From Desulfobacterales bacterium (GTDB lineage: Bacteria > Desulfobacterota > Desulfobacteria > Desulfobacterales > UBA11574), in contig JAQYVG010000110.1 in assembly GCA_030145595.1 (NCBI GenBank), positions 1-11,017 on the forward strand: a stretch of 11,017 nucleotides of DNA. Reading direction: 5' to 3'. Position 1 is the first letter of the stretch. Every line of letters begins with the position of its first letter. The translations under genes and the position numbers were made by a program. The notes beneath the pieces were generated by a model. It had not been told where the DNA came from and ran no database searches. It worked only from the letters and a program-made list of their open reading frames with translations. Shown piece after piece: positions 1 through 7,825 of this stretch.

Positions 1-215
1 GAACAGAGAAAGCTGAAAGGCTTAATTCTATCGCGCTGCTTTAAGAGATATATCTTCTCTATAGCCTTTTTGTTCATTATATCGCAACCGATTCCATAGT
101 AAGTGTCGGTTGGATAGGCGATGATACCCCCTCTTTTAATAACCTCAACCACCTTTGTGATGAGTCGCTGCTGGGGGTTTTTGGTGTTGATTGCAATCAG
201 CATCTGATTTGCCAT
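1..215 (-). CDS. Sua5/YciO/YrdC-family protein (partial, N-terminal 71 residues)
   Basis: The frame opens at ATG 215 and stays open to the left edge, so only the N-terminal 71 residues are present and the C-terminus lies outside the window. The visible signature is GGIIAYPTDTYYGIGCD (about residues 29-45), followed by a helix ending in LLKQRDRIKPFSFLC. This is the nucleotide-binding core of the Sua5/YciO/YrdC fold. TsaC/Sua5 members make threonylcarbamoyl-AMP for the t6A modification of tRNA. The KPFSFLC ending looks closer to the YciO branch than to TsaC proper, so the exact activity is uncertain. A second in-frame ATG at 203 is possible; neither start has a clear Shine-Dalgarno sequence. 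The gene is divergent from guaB and has a candidate promoter at 258-286. Confidence 0.8.
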   Translation of the reverse strand, partial: MANQMLIAINTKNPQQRLITKVVEVIKRGGIIAYPTDTYYGIGCDIMNKKAIEKIYLLKQRDRIKPFSFLC

Positions 216-257
216 TTGAGTAAAATGTTTGACTCTGTGAATTTGTTTAAACCAGCT

Positions 258-286
258 TCAATATGTAGTTTAAAGCTTCTTGTCAA
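258..286 (-). promoter_or_regulatory. Candidate sigma-70-type promoter for the YciO/Sua5-like gene
   Basis: On the minus strand there is a perfect TTGACA (286 to 281), a 17-bp spacer, then TATTGA (263 to 258), which matches the -10 consensus at only three of six positions. Transcription would begin near 251 and give a leader of about 36 nt before ATG 215. The -35 and spacing are good and the -10 is poor, so this is a moderate prediction. Confidence 0.35.
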
Positions 287-325
287 TTTTCATGCAAGAT
301 TCAGGTAAAATATTACGAGTATGAT
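287..325 (+). promoter_or_regulatory. Weak candidate promoter elements for the guaB operon
   Basis: TTTTCA (287-292) and TATTAC (311-316) are 18 bp apart and each matches the consensus hexamers at four of six positions. A better -10-like hexamer, TATGAT, lies at 320-325 but has no convincing -35. Any start here would give guaB a leader of more than 130 nt, containing the 427-447 dyad. The elements overlap the divergent minus-strand promoter. No element is decisive. Confidence 0.25.
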
Positions 326-329
326 TTGA

Positions 330-476
330 ATGTCAAGGAGACAAATAAAGATTGCTAAAGCCAAGCCCATTTGTTATTCGATCTCAAAGCGCGAATTTTT
401 CAAAATAAACCGAAATTGTTCAGAAGGAGACATTTTTAAAAGGTCTCAACTGCCTTTGATGGAGGACCCATGTTAA
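330..476 (+). other. 48-codon open frame overlapping the guaB start (possible leader ORF)
   Basis: ATG 330 opens a 48-codon basic, cysteine-containing frame that begins MSRRQIKIAKAKPICYSISK and ends LPLMEDPC at TAA 474-476. It overlaps the first 7 bases of guaB (ATGTTAA) in a different frame. No proper Shine-Dalgarno sequence precedes ATG 330, and the peptide resembles nothing I recognise. The stop/start overlap is the arrangement expected for translational coupling, but a frame this short could easily arise by chance. It is listed as a candidate only. Confidence 0.15.
427..447. promoter_or_regulatory. 21-bp imperfect palindrome in the guaB leader (candidate operator)
   Basis: Half-site GAGACATTTT (427-436) and half-site AAAAGGTCTC (438-447) flank a single central T; nine of ten base pairs are symmetric. 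The dyad ends 13 bp before the guaB ribosome binding site. It could be an operator for a dimeric regulator, or a short hairpin in the leader. There is no T-tract after it, so it is not an intrinsic terminator. Confidence 0.35.
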
Positions 477-1945
477 AAATACCGCCCGAAGAAGCCTATT
501 CATTTGACGATGTTTTATTGATTCCCGGGTACTCAGACGTATTACCACGCGATGTTAATACCACTACTCGATTAACAAAAAACATATCCCTGAATATCCC
601 CATTGTCAGCGCCGCGATGGACACCGTTACAGAGTCACGCACCTGTATCAGTCTGGCCCGTGAAGGCGGCATCGGTTTTATGCACCGGAATATGAGTGTC
701 CAAAGTCAGGCAGTTGAGGTTGACAAAGTTAAAAAATCTGAAAGCGGTATGATTGTTGATCCTGTAACAATTCACCCGGATCAGCGGGTGCATGAAGTGC
801 TGAAGCTGATGGAGAAGTATCATATTTCAGGAGTTCCGGTTACCAGAGGTGATCAACTGGCGGGTATTGTCACAAACAGGGATCTGCGATTTGAAACTGA
901 CCTTGAAAAGAAAGTTTCCGAGATTATGACCAAGGATAACCTGGTTACGGTTTCTGAAGGGATTACGCTGGAAGATTCCAAAAAGCTGCTGCATAAACAT
1001 AGGATAGAGAAGCTTCCGGTGGTCGACAAAAATAAGCGGTTGATCGGCATGATAACCATCAAGGACATTGAAAAGATAAAAAAATATCCGCAGGCATGCA
1101 AGGACAAGATGGGCAGGCTCAGAGTCGGTGCCGCCGTGGGTGTCGGTGCAGATATGGAGCAGCGCACCGAGGCGCTATTGAAGGCCGGAGCGGATGTTCT
1201 TTTAATCGATACTTCTCACGGTCATTCCAAAAACGTTATTGAAGCAGTTAAAAGATTAAAAGGCAATTTTAAAGATTTTGAACTGATTGCCGGCAATGTG
1301 GGTTCGGCCAAAGGGGCTGAAGACCTTATTAAAGCAGGCGTCGATGGTGTAAAGATCGGCATCGGACCCGGATCAATCTGTACCACCCGAATTGTAGCAG
1401 GTATCGGTGTACCCCAGGTAACCGCAATACTTAATTGCAGACCTGTTTCCAGCAAAACAGGAGTTCCTTTAATTGCCGACGGCGGCATCAAATTTTCAGG
1501 CGATATTACCAAAGCCATAGGCGCCGGTGCTCATGTTGTCATGATCGGCGGACTTTTCGCCGGAACCGAGGAAAGCCCGGGTGAGCTGGTTATTTACCAG
1601 GGCCGCAGCTACAAAGTCTATCGGGGCATGGGCTCCATTGAAGCCATGAAAAAGGGCAGCAAGGACAGATACTATCAGGAGGATGAGTTTGAAAGCGACA
1701 AACTGGTACCGGAGGGTATTGTTGGGCGAGTTCCCTACCGGGGCAGTCTTTCCGATAATATTTTCCAGCTCATCGGCGGATTAAAGTCCGGCATGGGCTA
1801 TGTTGGATGCCGAACTCTGGAAGAACTCAGGGAAAAGGCCCGGTTTGTGAAAATCAGCGCTGCAGGTATGCGCGAAAGCCATGTTCACGACGTAATCATT
1901 ACCAAAGAGGCTCCCAACTACCGCCTGGAAGTTTCGACTTCATAA
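470..1945 (+). CDS. guaB: IMP dehydrogenase
   Basis: Cytosolic enzyme that oxidises IMP to XMP with NAD+, the committed step of GMP synthesis. The 491-residue protein is full length for the family. The N-terminal barrel segment begins EEAYSFDDVLLIPGYSDVLP. A tandem CBS (Bateman) pair occupies about residues 93-205, between GMIVDPVTI and KDIEKIKKYP; in this family it binds regulatory nucleotides. The catalytic loop GIGPGSICTTRIVAGIG carries the nucleophile Cys304. The flap carries YRGMGS (Arg385) and GRVPYRG, with the catalytic Arg420. The C-terminus ends in the usual ESHVHDV...EAPNY segment. The ATG is preceded by GGAGG at 461-465, four bases upstream. guaB is the first gene of a probable operon with dnaE, 14 bp downstream, and has a symmetric site at 427-447 in its leader. 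Confidence 0.97.
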   Translation: MLKIPPEEAYSFDDVLLIPGYSDVLPRDVNTTTRLTKNISLNIPIVSAAMDTVTESRTCISLAREGGIGFMHRNMSVQSQAVEVDKVKKSESGMIVDPVTIHPDQRVHEVLKLMEKYHISGVPVTRGDQLAGIVTNRDLRFETDLEKKVSEIMTKDNLVTVSEGITLEDSKKLLHKHRIEKLPVVDKNKRLIGMITIKDIEKIKKYPQACKDKMGRLRVGAAVGVGADMEQRTEALLKAGADVLLIDTSHGHSKNVIEAVKRLKGNFKDFELIAGNVGSAKGAEDLIKAGVDGVKIGIGPGSICTTRIVAGIGVPQVTAILNCRPVSSKTGVPLIADGGIKFSGDITKAIGAGAHVVMIGGLFAGTEESPGELVIYQGRSYKVYRGMGSIEAMKKGSKDRYYQEDEFESDKLVPEGIVGRVPYRGSLSDNIFQLIGGLKSGMGYVGCRTLEELREKARFVKISAAGMRESHVHDVIITKEAPNYRLEVSTS

Positions 1946-1959
1946 TTGTAAATATAACA

Positions 1960-4900
1960 ATGTCAGACGCGATACCCGATTTTGTTCATCTGCATGTTCA
2001 TACCGAGTACAGTCTTTTAGACGGTGCCCTGCGGATCGACCCTCTTTTAAAACGAGCCCGTGATTTTGGTATGGAAGCTGTGTCCATTACCGATCACGGC
2101 ACCATGTTTGGCGCCCTGGAGTTTTATCAAAAAGCCGACAAAGCCGGGATAAAACCGATCATAGGGTGCGAATTCTATGTGGCGCCTCGCAGTATCTCAG
2201 ATCGAACCCCCCAGGACAATAAAGGGCTGACCCACCTGATTATTCTGGCTGAAAATCAGGAGGGGTACCGCAATCTGTGCCGGCTGGCCACCATAGCCCA
2301 ACTCCAGGGATTTTACTACAGACCCCGCATAGATAAAGATGTTCTAAAGCAGCACAGTACCGGTCTTATCGGTCTGTCGGCCTGTCTGCACGGTGCAATT
2401 CCCAGGCTTGTTCAGGAAGGCAAACCAGAGCAGGCTGATGAAGCGGCAAACTTTTATCTTAACATCTTTGGTGAAGGCAATTTTTTTCTTGAAGTTCAAA
2501 ACAACGGTATCGCAGTTCAGGAAGAAGTGAATCAGGCGCTGTTGGATATGAGCAAAAGGCTTTCCATTCCGTTGGTTGCTTCCAATGATTGCCATTACCT
2601 CAACAAGGAAGATGTTCGGGCCCATGATGTACTTTTGTGTATCCAGACCGGCAAGACCGTTGACGACACGCAACGCTTAAAGTTTGGAACCGACCAGCTT
2701 TATTTTAAATCAAAAACCGAAATGCATGCCGCTTTCAAAAACTATCCGGGTGCACTTGATAACACCGTGGACATTGCCAAGCGCTGTCATCTTGAATTCG
2801 ACTTTCATAATTATCACTTTCCCAGATTTGAAGCACCTACGGAACAGCCACTGAATGCACTTTTGGAAGAGAGTGCCCGGCAAGGGCTGGAAAAAAAACT
2901 GCAGATTATAAAGGCCAAGAACCCCGATATTGATGAAAAAACCTATATCGAAAGGCTTGAGAATGAAATCGGCCTCATCAATTCCATGGATTTTGCCAGT
3001 TATTTTCTGATTGTGGCCGATTTTATCCGCTATGCCAAAGAGCATAATATTCCTGTGGGGCCCGGCCGGGGGTCGGCGGCCGGAAGCCTCGTGGCCTATT
3101 CACTCGGAATCACGGACATTGATCCCCTTGAGCATGGCCTGATTTTCGAACGTTTTCTCAATCCGGCTCGCAAAAGCATGCCGGATATCGATGTTGATTT
3201 TTGCATCAACGGAAGGGAAGAAGTCTTTAAGTACGTGGCAGATAAATACGGCGGCAATGATTCTGTTGCGCAGATCATCACTTTCGGAAAACTCAAGACC
3301 CGGGCCGTAATTCGTGACGTAGGCCGGGCTTTGGATATTCCGCTTTTTGAGGTGGATGCCATTGCCAAGATGATTCCGGATGTATTAAATATCAGCCTTG
3401 ATGAAGCTCTTCAGCAGGAACCGCGACTTAAAGATCTGGCGCGGGAGAAACCTGCAATTGCCGATTTGATAAACATCTGCCGTGTCCTCGAAGGGCTCCC
3501 GCGGCATGCCTCAACCCATGCAGCCGGTGTTGTCATCGCCGATAAGTCGCTGGTGGAATATCTTCCGCTTTACAAAGGCAAAAAGGGTGAGGTTGTGACT
3601 CAGTTCGACATGAACTGTGTCGAGAAGATAGGGCTGGTGAAATTTGATTTTCTGGGCCTGCGCAACCTGACGGTTATTGCGGGTACCCTTGCGCTTATTG
3701 CCGCACAGGGCGGCAGCCCGCCCGATCTTTCAACCCTCGATTTAAATGATCCTGACACTTACAAATTGCTTGCGTCCGGTAATACTACCGGTGTTTTCCA
3801 GCTTGAAAGCAGCGGTATGAAAGACCTGCTCGTCAGGCTCAGACCGGAAACCTTCGATGAGGTTATCGCCCTTGTTGCTCTTTATCGTCCCGGCCCCCTT
3901 GAAAGTGGTATGGTGGATGATTTTGTGGAAAGAAAGCATGGTAAAAGAGCGGTTGAATATAGTGTGCCCCAATTAGAACCGATTCTTAAAGAAACATACG
4001 GCGTTATTGTTTATCAGGAACAGGTTATGAACATTGCCGGTAGCCTGGCAGATTATTCCATGGCTGAAGCCGACGATTTGAGAAAGGCCATGGGAAAGAA
4101 AATTCCAAAGATAATGGCCGAGCACCGCGAGCGCTTTATGCAAGGCGCCACAGCCAACGGCATACCAACCGACAAAGCCGGGAAAATTTTTTCTCTCATG
4201 GAAAAGTTCGGGGGGTACGGGTTCAACAAGTCTCATAGCGCCGCCTATGCGCTGATTGCATACCAAACCGCCTTTCTTAAAGCACATTTTCCCGTGGAGT
4301 TCATGGCTTCACTGCTTACCAGTGAAATGCATTCCATTGACGGCGTCGTCAAATATATTGCCGAATGTCGCAGTCAGGGCATTGAAGTCCTTCCGCCGGA
4401 TATCAATGAAAGCGGCAAGGAATTTACCGTTTCCGGTTCAAAAATAAGATTCGGACTTGTGGCTGTTAAGAACGTCGGCGAAAGTGCCATTGACGGTATT
4501 ATTGAGGCCAGAAAAGATGGAAAATTCAACTCATTGTTTGAATTTTGCGATCGTGTTGATCTGAAAAAAGTGAACAAACGTGTTGTCGAAAGCCTTATTA
4601 AATGCGGTGCCTTTGATTCCACCGGGCAGTACCGCAGCCGGATGACGGCGTCTTTGGAAGAGAGTCTCGAATATGGACAGAGGCTCCAGAGGGAGCGGTC
4701 GGACCCACAGATGGGATTGTTTGACATAGCGGGCAGCCGGCCGGTTATCAACTTGCCGCCGGTGCCGGTGATCGAAGAATGGGATGAAAAACAGATGCTG
4801 GCGTTTGAGAAAGAATCTCTCGGTTTTTATATTACCGGGCATCCATTGTCCAGACATGAGGATATACTGGAAAAGTTCACCAATACCGACTCTGCTAGGC

Positions 4901-5478
4901 TGCAGGAACGCAATGACGGAGAAATTGTCAGAATCGGAGCCCTGGTCAGAAATACCAAAACAATCAAGACCAAAAAGGGCGATTTGATGGCTTTTGTGGC
5001 TATTGAGGATCTGCGCGGCTCGGTTGAAGTTGTGGTCTTTTCTTCAGTATATGTAAAAGTTTATGATTTGCTTGTCGATGATAATCCTATTATCGTTCAG
5101 GGGCAGCTGCAAAAGGATGAAAACTCGGCAAAAATTTTGGCGGATATAATCATACCCATAAAAAAAGCCGAAGAGACCTGGAGCGCAAGCATTCATTTCA
5201 ATCTTGACATCAAAAATGCGGATAAGGCATCGTTGATTCAATTGTATAAAATATTTCAAAGACATCCGGGATCATGCCAGGGGTATGTTCACCTGCTGAG
5301 TCCCGGCAAGACAGAAACGATTATCGCTCTGCCGGATACCTTGCAATTAAAGGCCGGCCGGCCTCTGGCCCGGGAGGTTAATGAGATGCTTGGCTATAAT
5401 GCTGTTGAAACTGTTTGCAGCCCGGCCACATCTTCCATAAGGCAGAACTCGAACAGGCTGACAAAAAACAGGAAATAA
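1960..5478 (+). CDS. dnaE: DNA polymerase III subunit alpha (PHP-containing DnaE)
   Basis: Replicative DNA polymerase catalytic subunit, 1172 residues (E. coli DnaE has 1160). An N-terminal PHP domain covers about residues 8-215. The C-family polymerase core has PVGPGRGSAAGS (366-377), PDIDVDFC with catalytic Asp411 and Asp413, and KFDFLGL with Asp563. A helix-hairpin-helix region lies near 830-890. A QMGLFD sequence (917-922) resembles the beta-clamp-binding motif. An OB fold lies at about 985-1065, with a short basic C-terminal tail. The PHP metal-ligand set (His12, His14, Asp21, His46, Glu71, His92, Cys142, Asp210, His212) appears complete, unlike E. coli. The start is ATG 1960, just before FVHLHVHTEYS. 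A longer open frame from 1807 would only add 51 codons read out of frame through guaB. No Shine-Dalgarno sequence precedes ATG 1960, and the guaB stop is 14 bp upstream, so translational coupling is plausible. Confidence 0.97.
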   Translation: MSDAIPDFVHLHVHTEYSLLDGALRIDPLLKRARDFGMEAVSITDHGTMFGALEFYQKADKAGIKPIIGCEFYVAPRSISDRTPQDNKGLTHLIILAENQEGYRNLCRLATIAQLQGFYYRPRIDKDVLKQHSTGLIGLSACLHGAIPRLVQEGKPEQADEAANFYLNIFGEGNFFLEVQNNGIAVQEEVNQALLDMSKRLSIPLVASNDCHYLNKEDVRAHDVLLCIQTGKTVDDTQRLKFGTDQLYFKSKTEMHAAFKNYPGALDNTVDIAKRCHLEFDFHNYHFPRFEAPTEQPLNALLEESARQGLEKKLQIIKAKNPDIDEKTYIERLENEIGLINSMDFASYFLIVADFIRYAKEHNIPVGPGRGSAAGSLVAYSLGITDIDPLEHGLIFERFLNPARKSMPDIDVDFCINGREEVFKYVADKYGGNDSVAQIITFGKLKTRAVIRDVGRALDIPLFEVDAIAKMIPDVLNISLDEALQQEPRLKDLAREKPAIADLINICRVLEGLPRHASTHAAGVVIADKSLVEYLPLYKGKKGEVVTQFDMNCVEKIGLVKFDFLGLRNLTVIAGTLALIAAQGGSPPDLSTLDLNDPDTYKLLASGNTTGVFQLESSGMKDLLVRLRPETFDEVIALVALYRPGPLESGMVDDFVERKHGKRAVEYSVPQLEPILKETYGVIVYQEQVMNIAGSLADYSMAEADDLRKAMGKKIPKIMAEHRERFMQGATANGIPTDKAGKIFSLMEKFGGYGFNKSHSAAYALIAYQTAFLKAHFPVEFMASLLTSEMHSIDGVVKYIAECRSQGIEVLPPDINESGKEFTVSGSKIRFGLVAVKNVGESAIDGIIEARKDGKFNSLFEFCDRVDLKKVNKRVVESLIKCGAFDSTGQYRSRMTASLEESLEYGQRLQRERSDPQMGLFDIAGSRPVINLPPVPVIEEWDEKQMLAFEKESLGFYITGHPLSRHEDILEKFTNTDSARLQERNDGEIVRIGALVRNTKTIKTKKGDLMAFVAIEDLRGSVEVVVFSSVYVKVYDLLVDDNPIIVQGQLQKDENSAKILADIIIPIKKAEETWSASIHFNLDIKNADKASLIQLYKIFQRHPGSCQGYVHLLSPGKTETIIALPDTLQLKAGRPLAREVNEMLGYNAVETVCSPATSSIRQNSNRLTKNRK

Positions 5479-5509
5479 TCTATACATTTTTTTAGGGGAA
5501 AAAGTAAAA

Positions 5510-6643
5510 ATGCAAGTACCTTTACTCGACTTGAAAGCTCAGTACCAAACCATCAGGGCAGAGATCCTGAAGGTAACGGGTGAAGTCTTTGAGAGCCAGT
5601 ATTTTATCCTCGGCCCCCGGGTTGAGAGGCTTGAAAAGGAGATTGCTGCGTATTGCTCTTCAAAGCACGCCGTGGGGGTTTCATCCGGAACTGATGCGCT
5701 TCTGATTGCCCTGATGGCCGCTGAAATCGGACCGGGAGACGCTGTTATTACAACACCCTATACTTTTTTTGCAACAGCCGGTTCCATAACCCGAACAGGG
5801 GCCAGACCGGTTTTTGTCGATATTGATCCTGATACTTATAATATCTCTTGCGAACATTTAGAAAGTGTCTTATCTGCTATGACCAGCGCGGAGCTGGCAA
5901 GTCTTAAAGCCGTTATTCCGGTCCATCTCTATGGTCAGTGTGCGGCCATGGATCCAATCTTAAAGGTTGCCGCTGAAAACAATCTTGTGGTTATAGAGGA
6001 TGCCGCCCAGGCCATCGGGGCCGAATACAGAGGGCGGCGGGCAGGCTCCATGGGTGATTTCGGCTGCTTTTCATTTTTTCCTTCCAAAAATCTGGGCGCT
6101 TTTGGTGATGGAGGGGCTGTCACAACAAATACAGACGAATTTTACGATAAAGTGTGTACGCTGCGGGTTCATGGTTCCGGCCCTAAATATTATCATCCGC
6201 TAATAGGCGGAAATTTTAGGCTGGACGCACTGCAGGCGGCCGTTATTTGTGTTAAGTTGAAATATCTTGACGACTGGACTGATGCCCGCCGGGAAAACGC
6301 ACGCAAATACAGAGAATTATTTACTTTAGACCGATTTGATGATGTCGTCCGGATTCCGGATGAAAGCCAGGAACGCCACGTGTATAATCAGTTTGTCATC
6401 AGCGTCAAGGCCAAAAGAGACGAGCTGCGCATGTTTTTGAATGATGCCGGCATCGGAACGGAGGTATACTATCCGCTCCCTCTGCATTTACAGGAATGCT
6501 TTTCAGAACTGAATTACAAAAAAGGGGACTTCCCTGCAGCCGAATACGCCGCCGGCCACACCCTGGCCCTGCCTGTATATCCCGAGATGTCTGATGATCA
6601 GCAGGCCTATGTGGTGGAGAAGATTAAGGCGTTCTATTCTTGA
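5510..6643 (+). CDS. DegT/DnrJ/EryC1/StrS-family sugar aminotransferase
   Basis: PLP-dependent aminotransferase of the fold-type I family that aminates nucleotide-linked keto-sugars (as in WbpE, ArnB or PseC-type enzymes) for O-antigen, capsule or glycan synthesis. The 377-residue length is typical. Visible landmarks are the N-terminal VPLLDLKAQY, the cofactor phosphate region SSGTDALLIAL, the substrate strand PVFVDIDPDTYNI, EDAAQAIGAEY with the cofactor-binding Asp164, and FFPSKNLGAFGDGG with Lys193 as the Schiff-base lysine. A C-terminal YYPLPLHLQECF motif is also family-typical. ATG 5510 is preceded by AGGGGAAA. It follows dnaE by 31 bp, so it is probably co-transcribed, although its role has no obvious link to replication. 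No other sugar-biosynthesis gene is in the window, so the exact substrate cannot be assigned. Confidence 0.93.
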   Translation: MQVPLLDLKAQYQTIRAEILKVTGEVFESQYFILGPRVERLEKEIAAYCSSKHAVGVSSGTDALLIALMAAEIGPGDAVITTPYTFFATAGSITRTGARPVFVDIDPDTYNISCEHLESVLSAMTSAELASLKAVIPVHLYGQCAAMDPILKVAAENNLVVIEDAAQAIGAEYRGRRAGSMGDFGCFSFFPSKNLGAFGDGGAVTTNTDEFYDKVCTLRVHGSGPKYYHPLIGGNFRLDALQAAVICVKLKYLDDWTDARRENARKYRELFTLDRFDDVVRIPDESQERHVYNQFVISVKAKRDELRMFLNDAGIGTEVYYPLPLHLQECFSELNYKKGDFPAAEYAAGHTLALPVYPEMSDDQQAYVVEKIKAFYS

Positions 6644-6658
6644 TGAATTCTTAAAATA

Positions 6659-6670
6659 GATGAATTCATC
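6659..6670. repeat. 12-bp perfect palindrome GATGAATTCATC
   Basis: A self-complementary 12-mer lies 15 bp after the aminotransferase stop codon. Its first nine bases, GATGAATTC, also occur at 6642-6650, starting inside the TGA stop. The result is a direct repeat with 17-bp periodicity plus a dyad. No function is assigned. Confidence 0.6.
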
Positions 6671-6672
6671 AC

Positions 6673-6757
6673 GTTTTAGGTTTTAAGTGTTAGGTTTTAG
6701 GTTATGGTTTTACGTTTATTTGCAAATACTTAAAACTTAAAACCTAAAACTTAAAAC
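6673..6757. repeat. Inverted pair of 7-bp-unit (GTTTTAR) repeat arrays
   Basis: The left arm (6673-6707) reads as consecutive heptads GTTTTAG, GTTTTAA, GTGTTAG, GTTTTAG, GTTATGG. The right arm (6730-6757) is four heptads in the opposite orientation, TTAAAAC, TTAAAAC, CTAAAAC, TTAAAAC. Positions 6673-6693 can pair with 6730-6750 at 19 of 21 positions across a 36-base loop. The element sits between two convergent genes (stops at 6643 and 6798). It could act as a bidirectional transcription barrier, but the stem is AT-rich and lacks the GC clamp of a classical terminator. Confidence 0.75.
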
Positions 6758-6797
6758 TTTTGTAAAAGCGAGGCTTATTCTTTTTGCGAAACCATCA

Positions 6798-7823
6798 TTA
6801 TATATATTGCAATTTTGTTATCTCATAGTCATAGGCCTGGCGGGCCTCTTTTTCCAAAAGATGCTCCCGGCCGGTGTATCTGGGCGAGAAATGGAAAGGG
6901 GTGAATTGTTTTACCCGGGCCATGCCGGCAATACGGCCGGCCTGCCAGGCGGTCAGATGATCTTTTTCACCGGCAATATCCCTGTCCTCTTCAAGAAAAG
7001 CGGCTTCAATAAAGAGGTGGTCCGCATCCTGGGCGAGCTTGACGATTTTCTCCACATTCGATTTGCTGTAAGCAACATCCGCGATATAAGCTACTATCTG
7101 CCCCGGGGTAATCAGGGCAATCTGTTTGGCAAGCTCACCCACGACAAATCGTTTTTGTATTGAAAGATTTTTCCCACATTTAACTTCGAATTCTGAATGC
7201 GGGTCTTGACTGCTGAACAGGGCCTGTTTGAATTCATTCAGCCAGGGACCGGTTTCAAGTCCAAGCTTGGCAACACGCTCTTTCATAATGTTGATGTGAA
7301 AGCCTTCCTGGAGCCTAAAGCCGAGGCAGGGGATATCGTGGTCCAGCAATTCGGCACAAACAGACAGGGCCGCTTCCTGGTGCAGAATACCGTTAAAAGG
7401 TTGTTTGATATCCTTTTGGTCCGGGAGAAATCTGTTCCGGCACAGGTACTCTTTAGTTATCAAATGGTCGGGGTGAACCTCGCTGACCTGTAAGCTGAAT
7501 CGATAGCCGTAATGCTTAACCAGGTTCCAGGAATACCCGGCCAGCTTACCCTCAATGTTTTGTATAAAGCCTTTTGGACCGTACATACAGATCGATTGAT
7601 CACGGCCGAGAAACTGGCGCAGCAGCCGGTCAAAACCGATAAAATGGTCCATGTGGGTATGGGTAATAAAGATATGGCTTATCTTGTGGATATCCCGCGG
7701 CGAAAGAGCATGAATGTCGCCCAGATCGAACATGACAGCGCGTTTTTCGAGTAAAAAGGGCACAAACAGACCGGGGTCGTCAAAAGGTCCGTTCACCAGC
7801 CTGGGGTAGAAGGAAGGGCGCAT
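6798..7823 (-). CDS. RNase Z-like metallo-beta-lactamase-fold hydrolase
   Basis: The 341-residue protein has the metallo-beta-lactamase signature FITHTHMDHFIGFD (His55, His57, Asp59, His60). Later metal ligands are in family order: LLDHDIPCLGFR (His162), an AYIADVAYS strand (Asp249), EKDHLTAWQAG (His289) and FHFSPRY (His311). The DH...GFR spacing, a Gly-Pro motif in GLETGPWLNEFK (192-193) and the HFSPRY ending resemble RNase Z, the zinc endonuclease that trims tRNA 3' ends. The N-terminus is unusual: canonical RNase Z begins with a LGTG strand, whereas here residues 1-35 read MRPSFYPRLVNGPFDDPGLF and onward. It may be a divergent RNase Z or a related hydrolase with another substrate. The ATG lies 2 bp after the stop of the upstream minus-strand gene and lacks its own Shine-Dalgarno sequence, implying coupled translation. 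Confidence 0.82.
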   Translation of the reverse strand: MRPSFYPRLVNGPFDDPGLFVPFLLEKRAVMFDLGDIHALSPRDIHKISHIFITHTHMDHFIGFDRLLRQFLGRDQSICMYGPKGFIQNIEGKLAGYSWNLVKHYGYRFSLQVSEVHPDHLITKEYLCRNRFLPDQKDIKQPFNGILHQEAALSVCAELLDHDIPCLGFRLQEGFHINIMKERVAKLGLETGPWLNEFKQALFSSQDPHSEFEVKCGKNLSIQKRFVVGELAKQIALITPGQIVAYIADVAYSKSNVEKIVKLAQDADHLFIEAAFLEEDRDIAGEKDHLTAWQAGRIAGMARVKQFTPFHFSPRYTGREHLLEKEARQAYDYEITKLQYI

Positions 7824-7825
7824 TG

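Noticed and set aside
1807..1959. N-terminal extension of dnaE by 51 codons
   Set aside because: It is read out of frame through the guaB 3' end, and the extra residues are unlike any DnaE N-terminus. The family homology starts at FVHLHVH right after ATG 1960.
6807..7754. Three open frames on the plus strand opposite the RNase Z-like gene
   Set aside because: They are antisense shadows of a gene with clear family motifs; none has a ribosome binding site or a recognisable domain.
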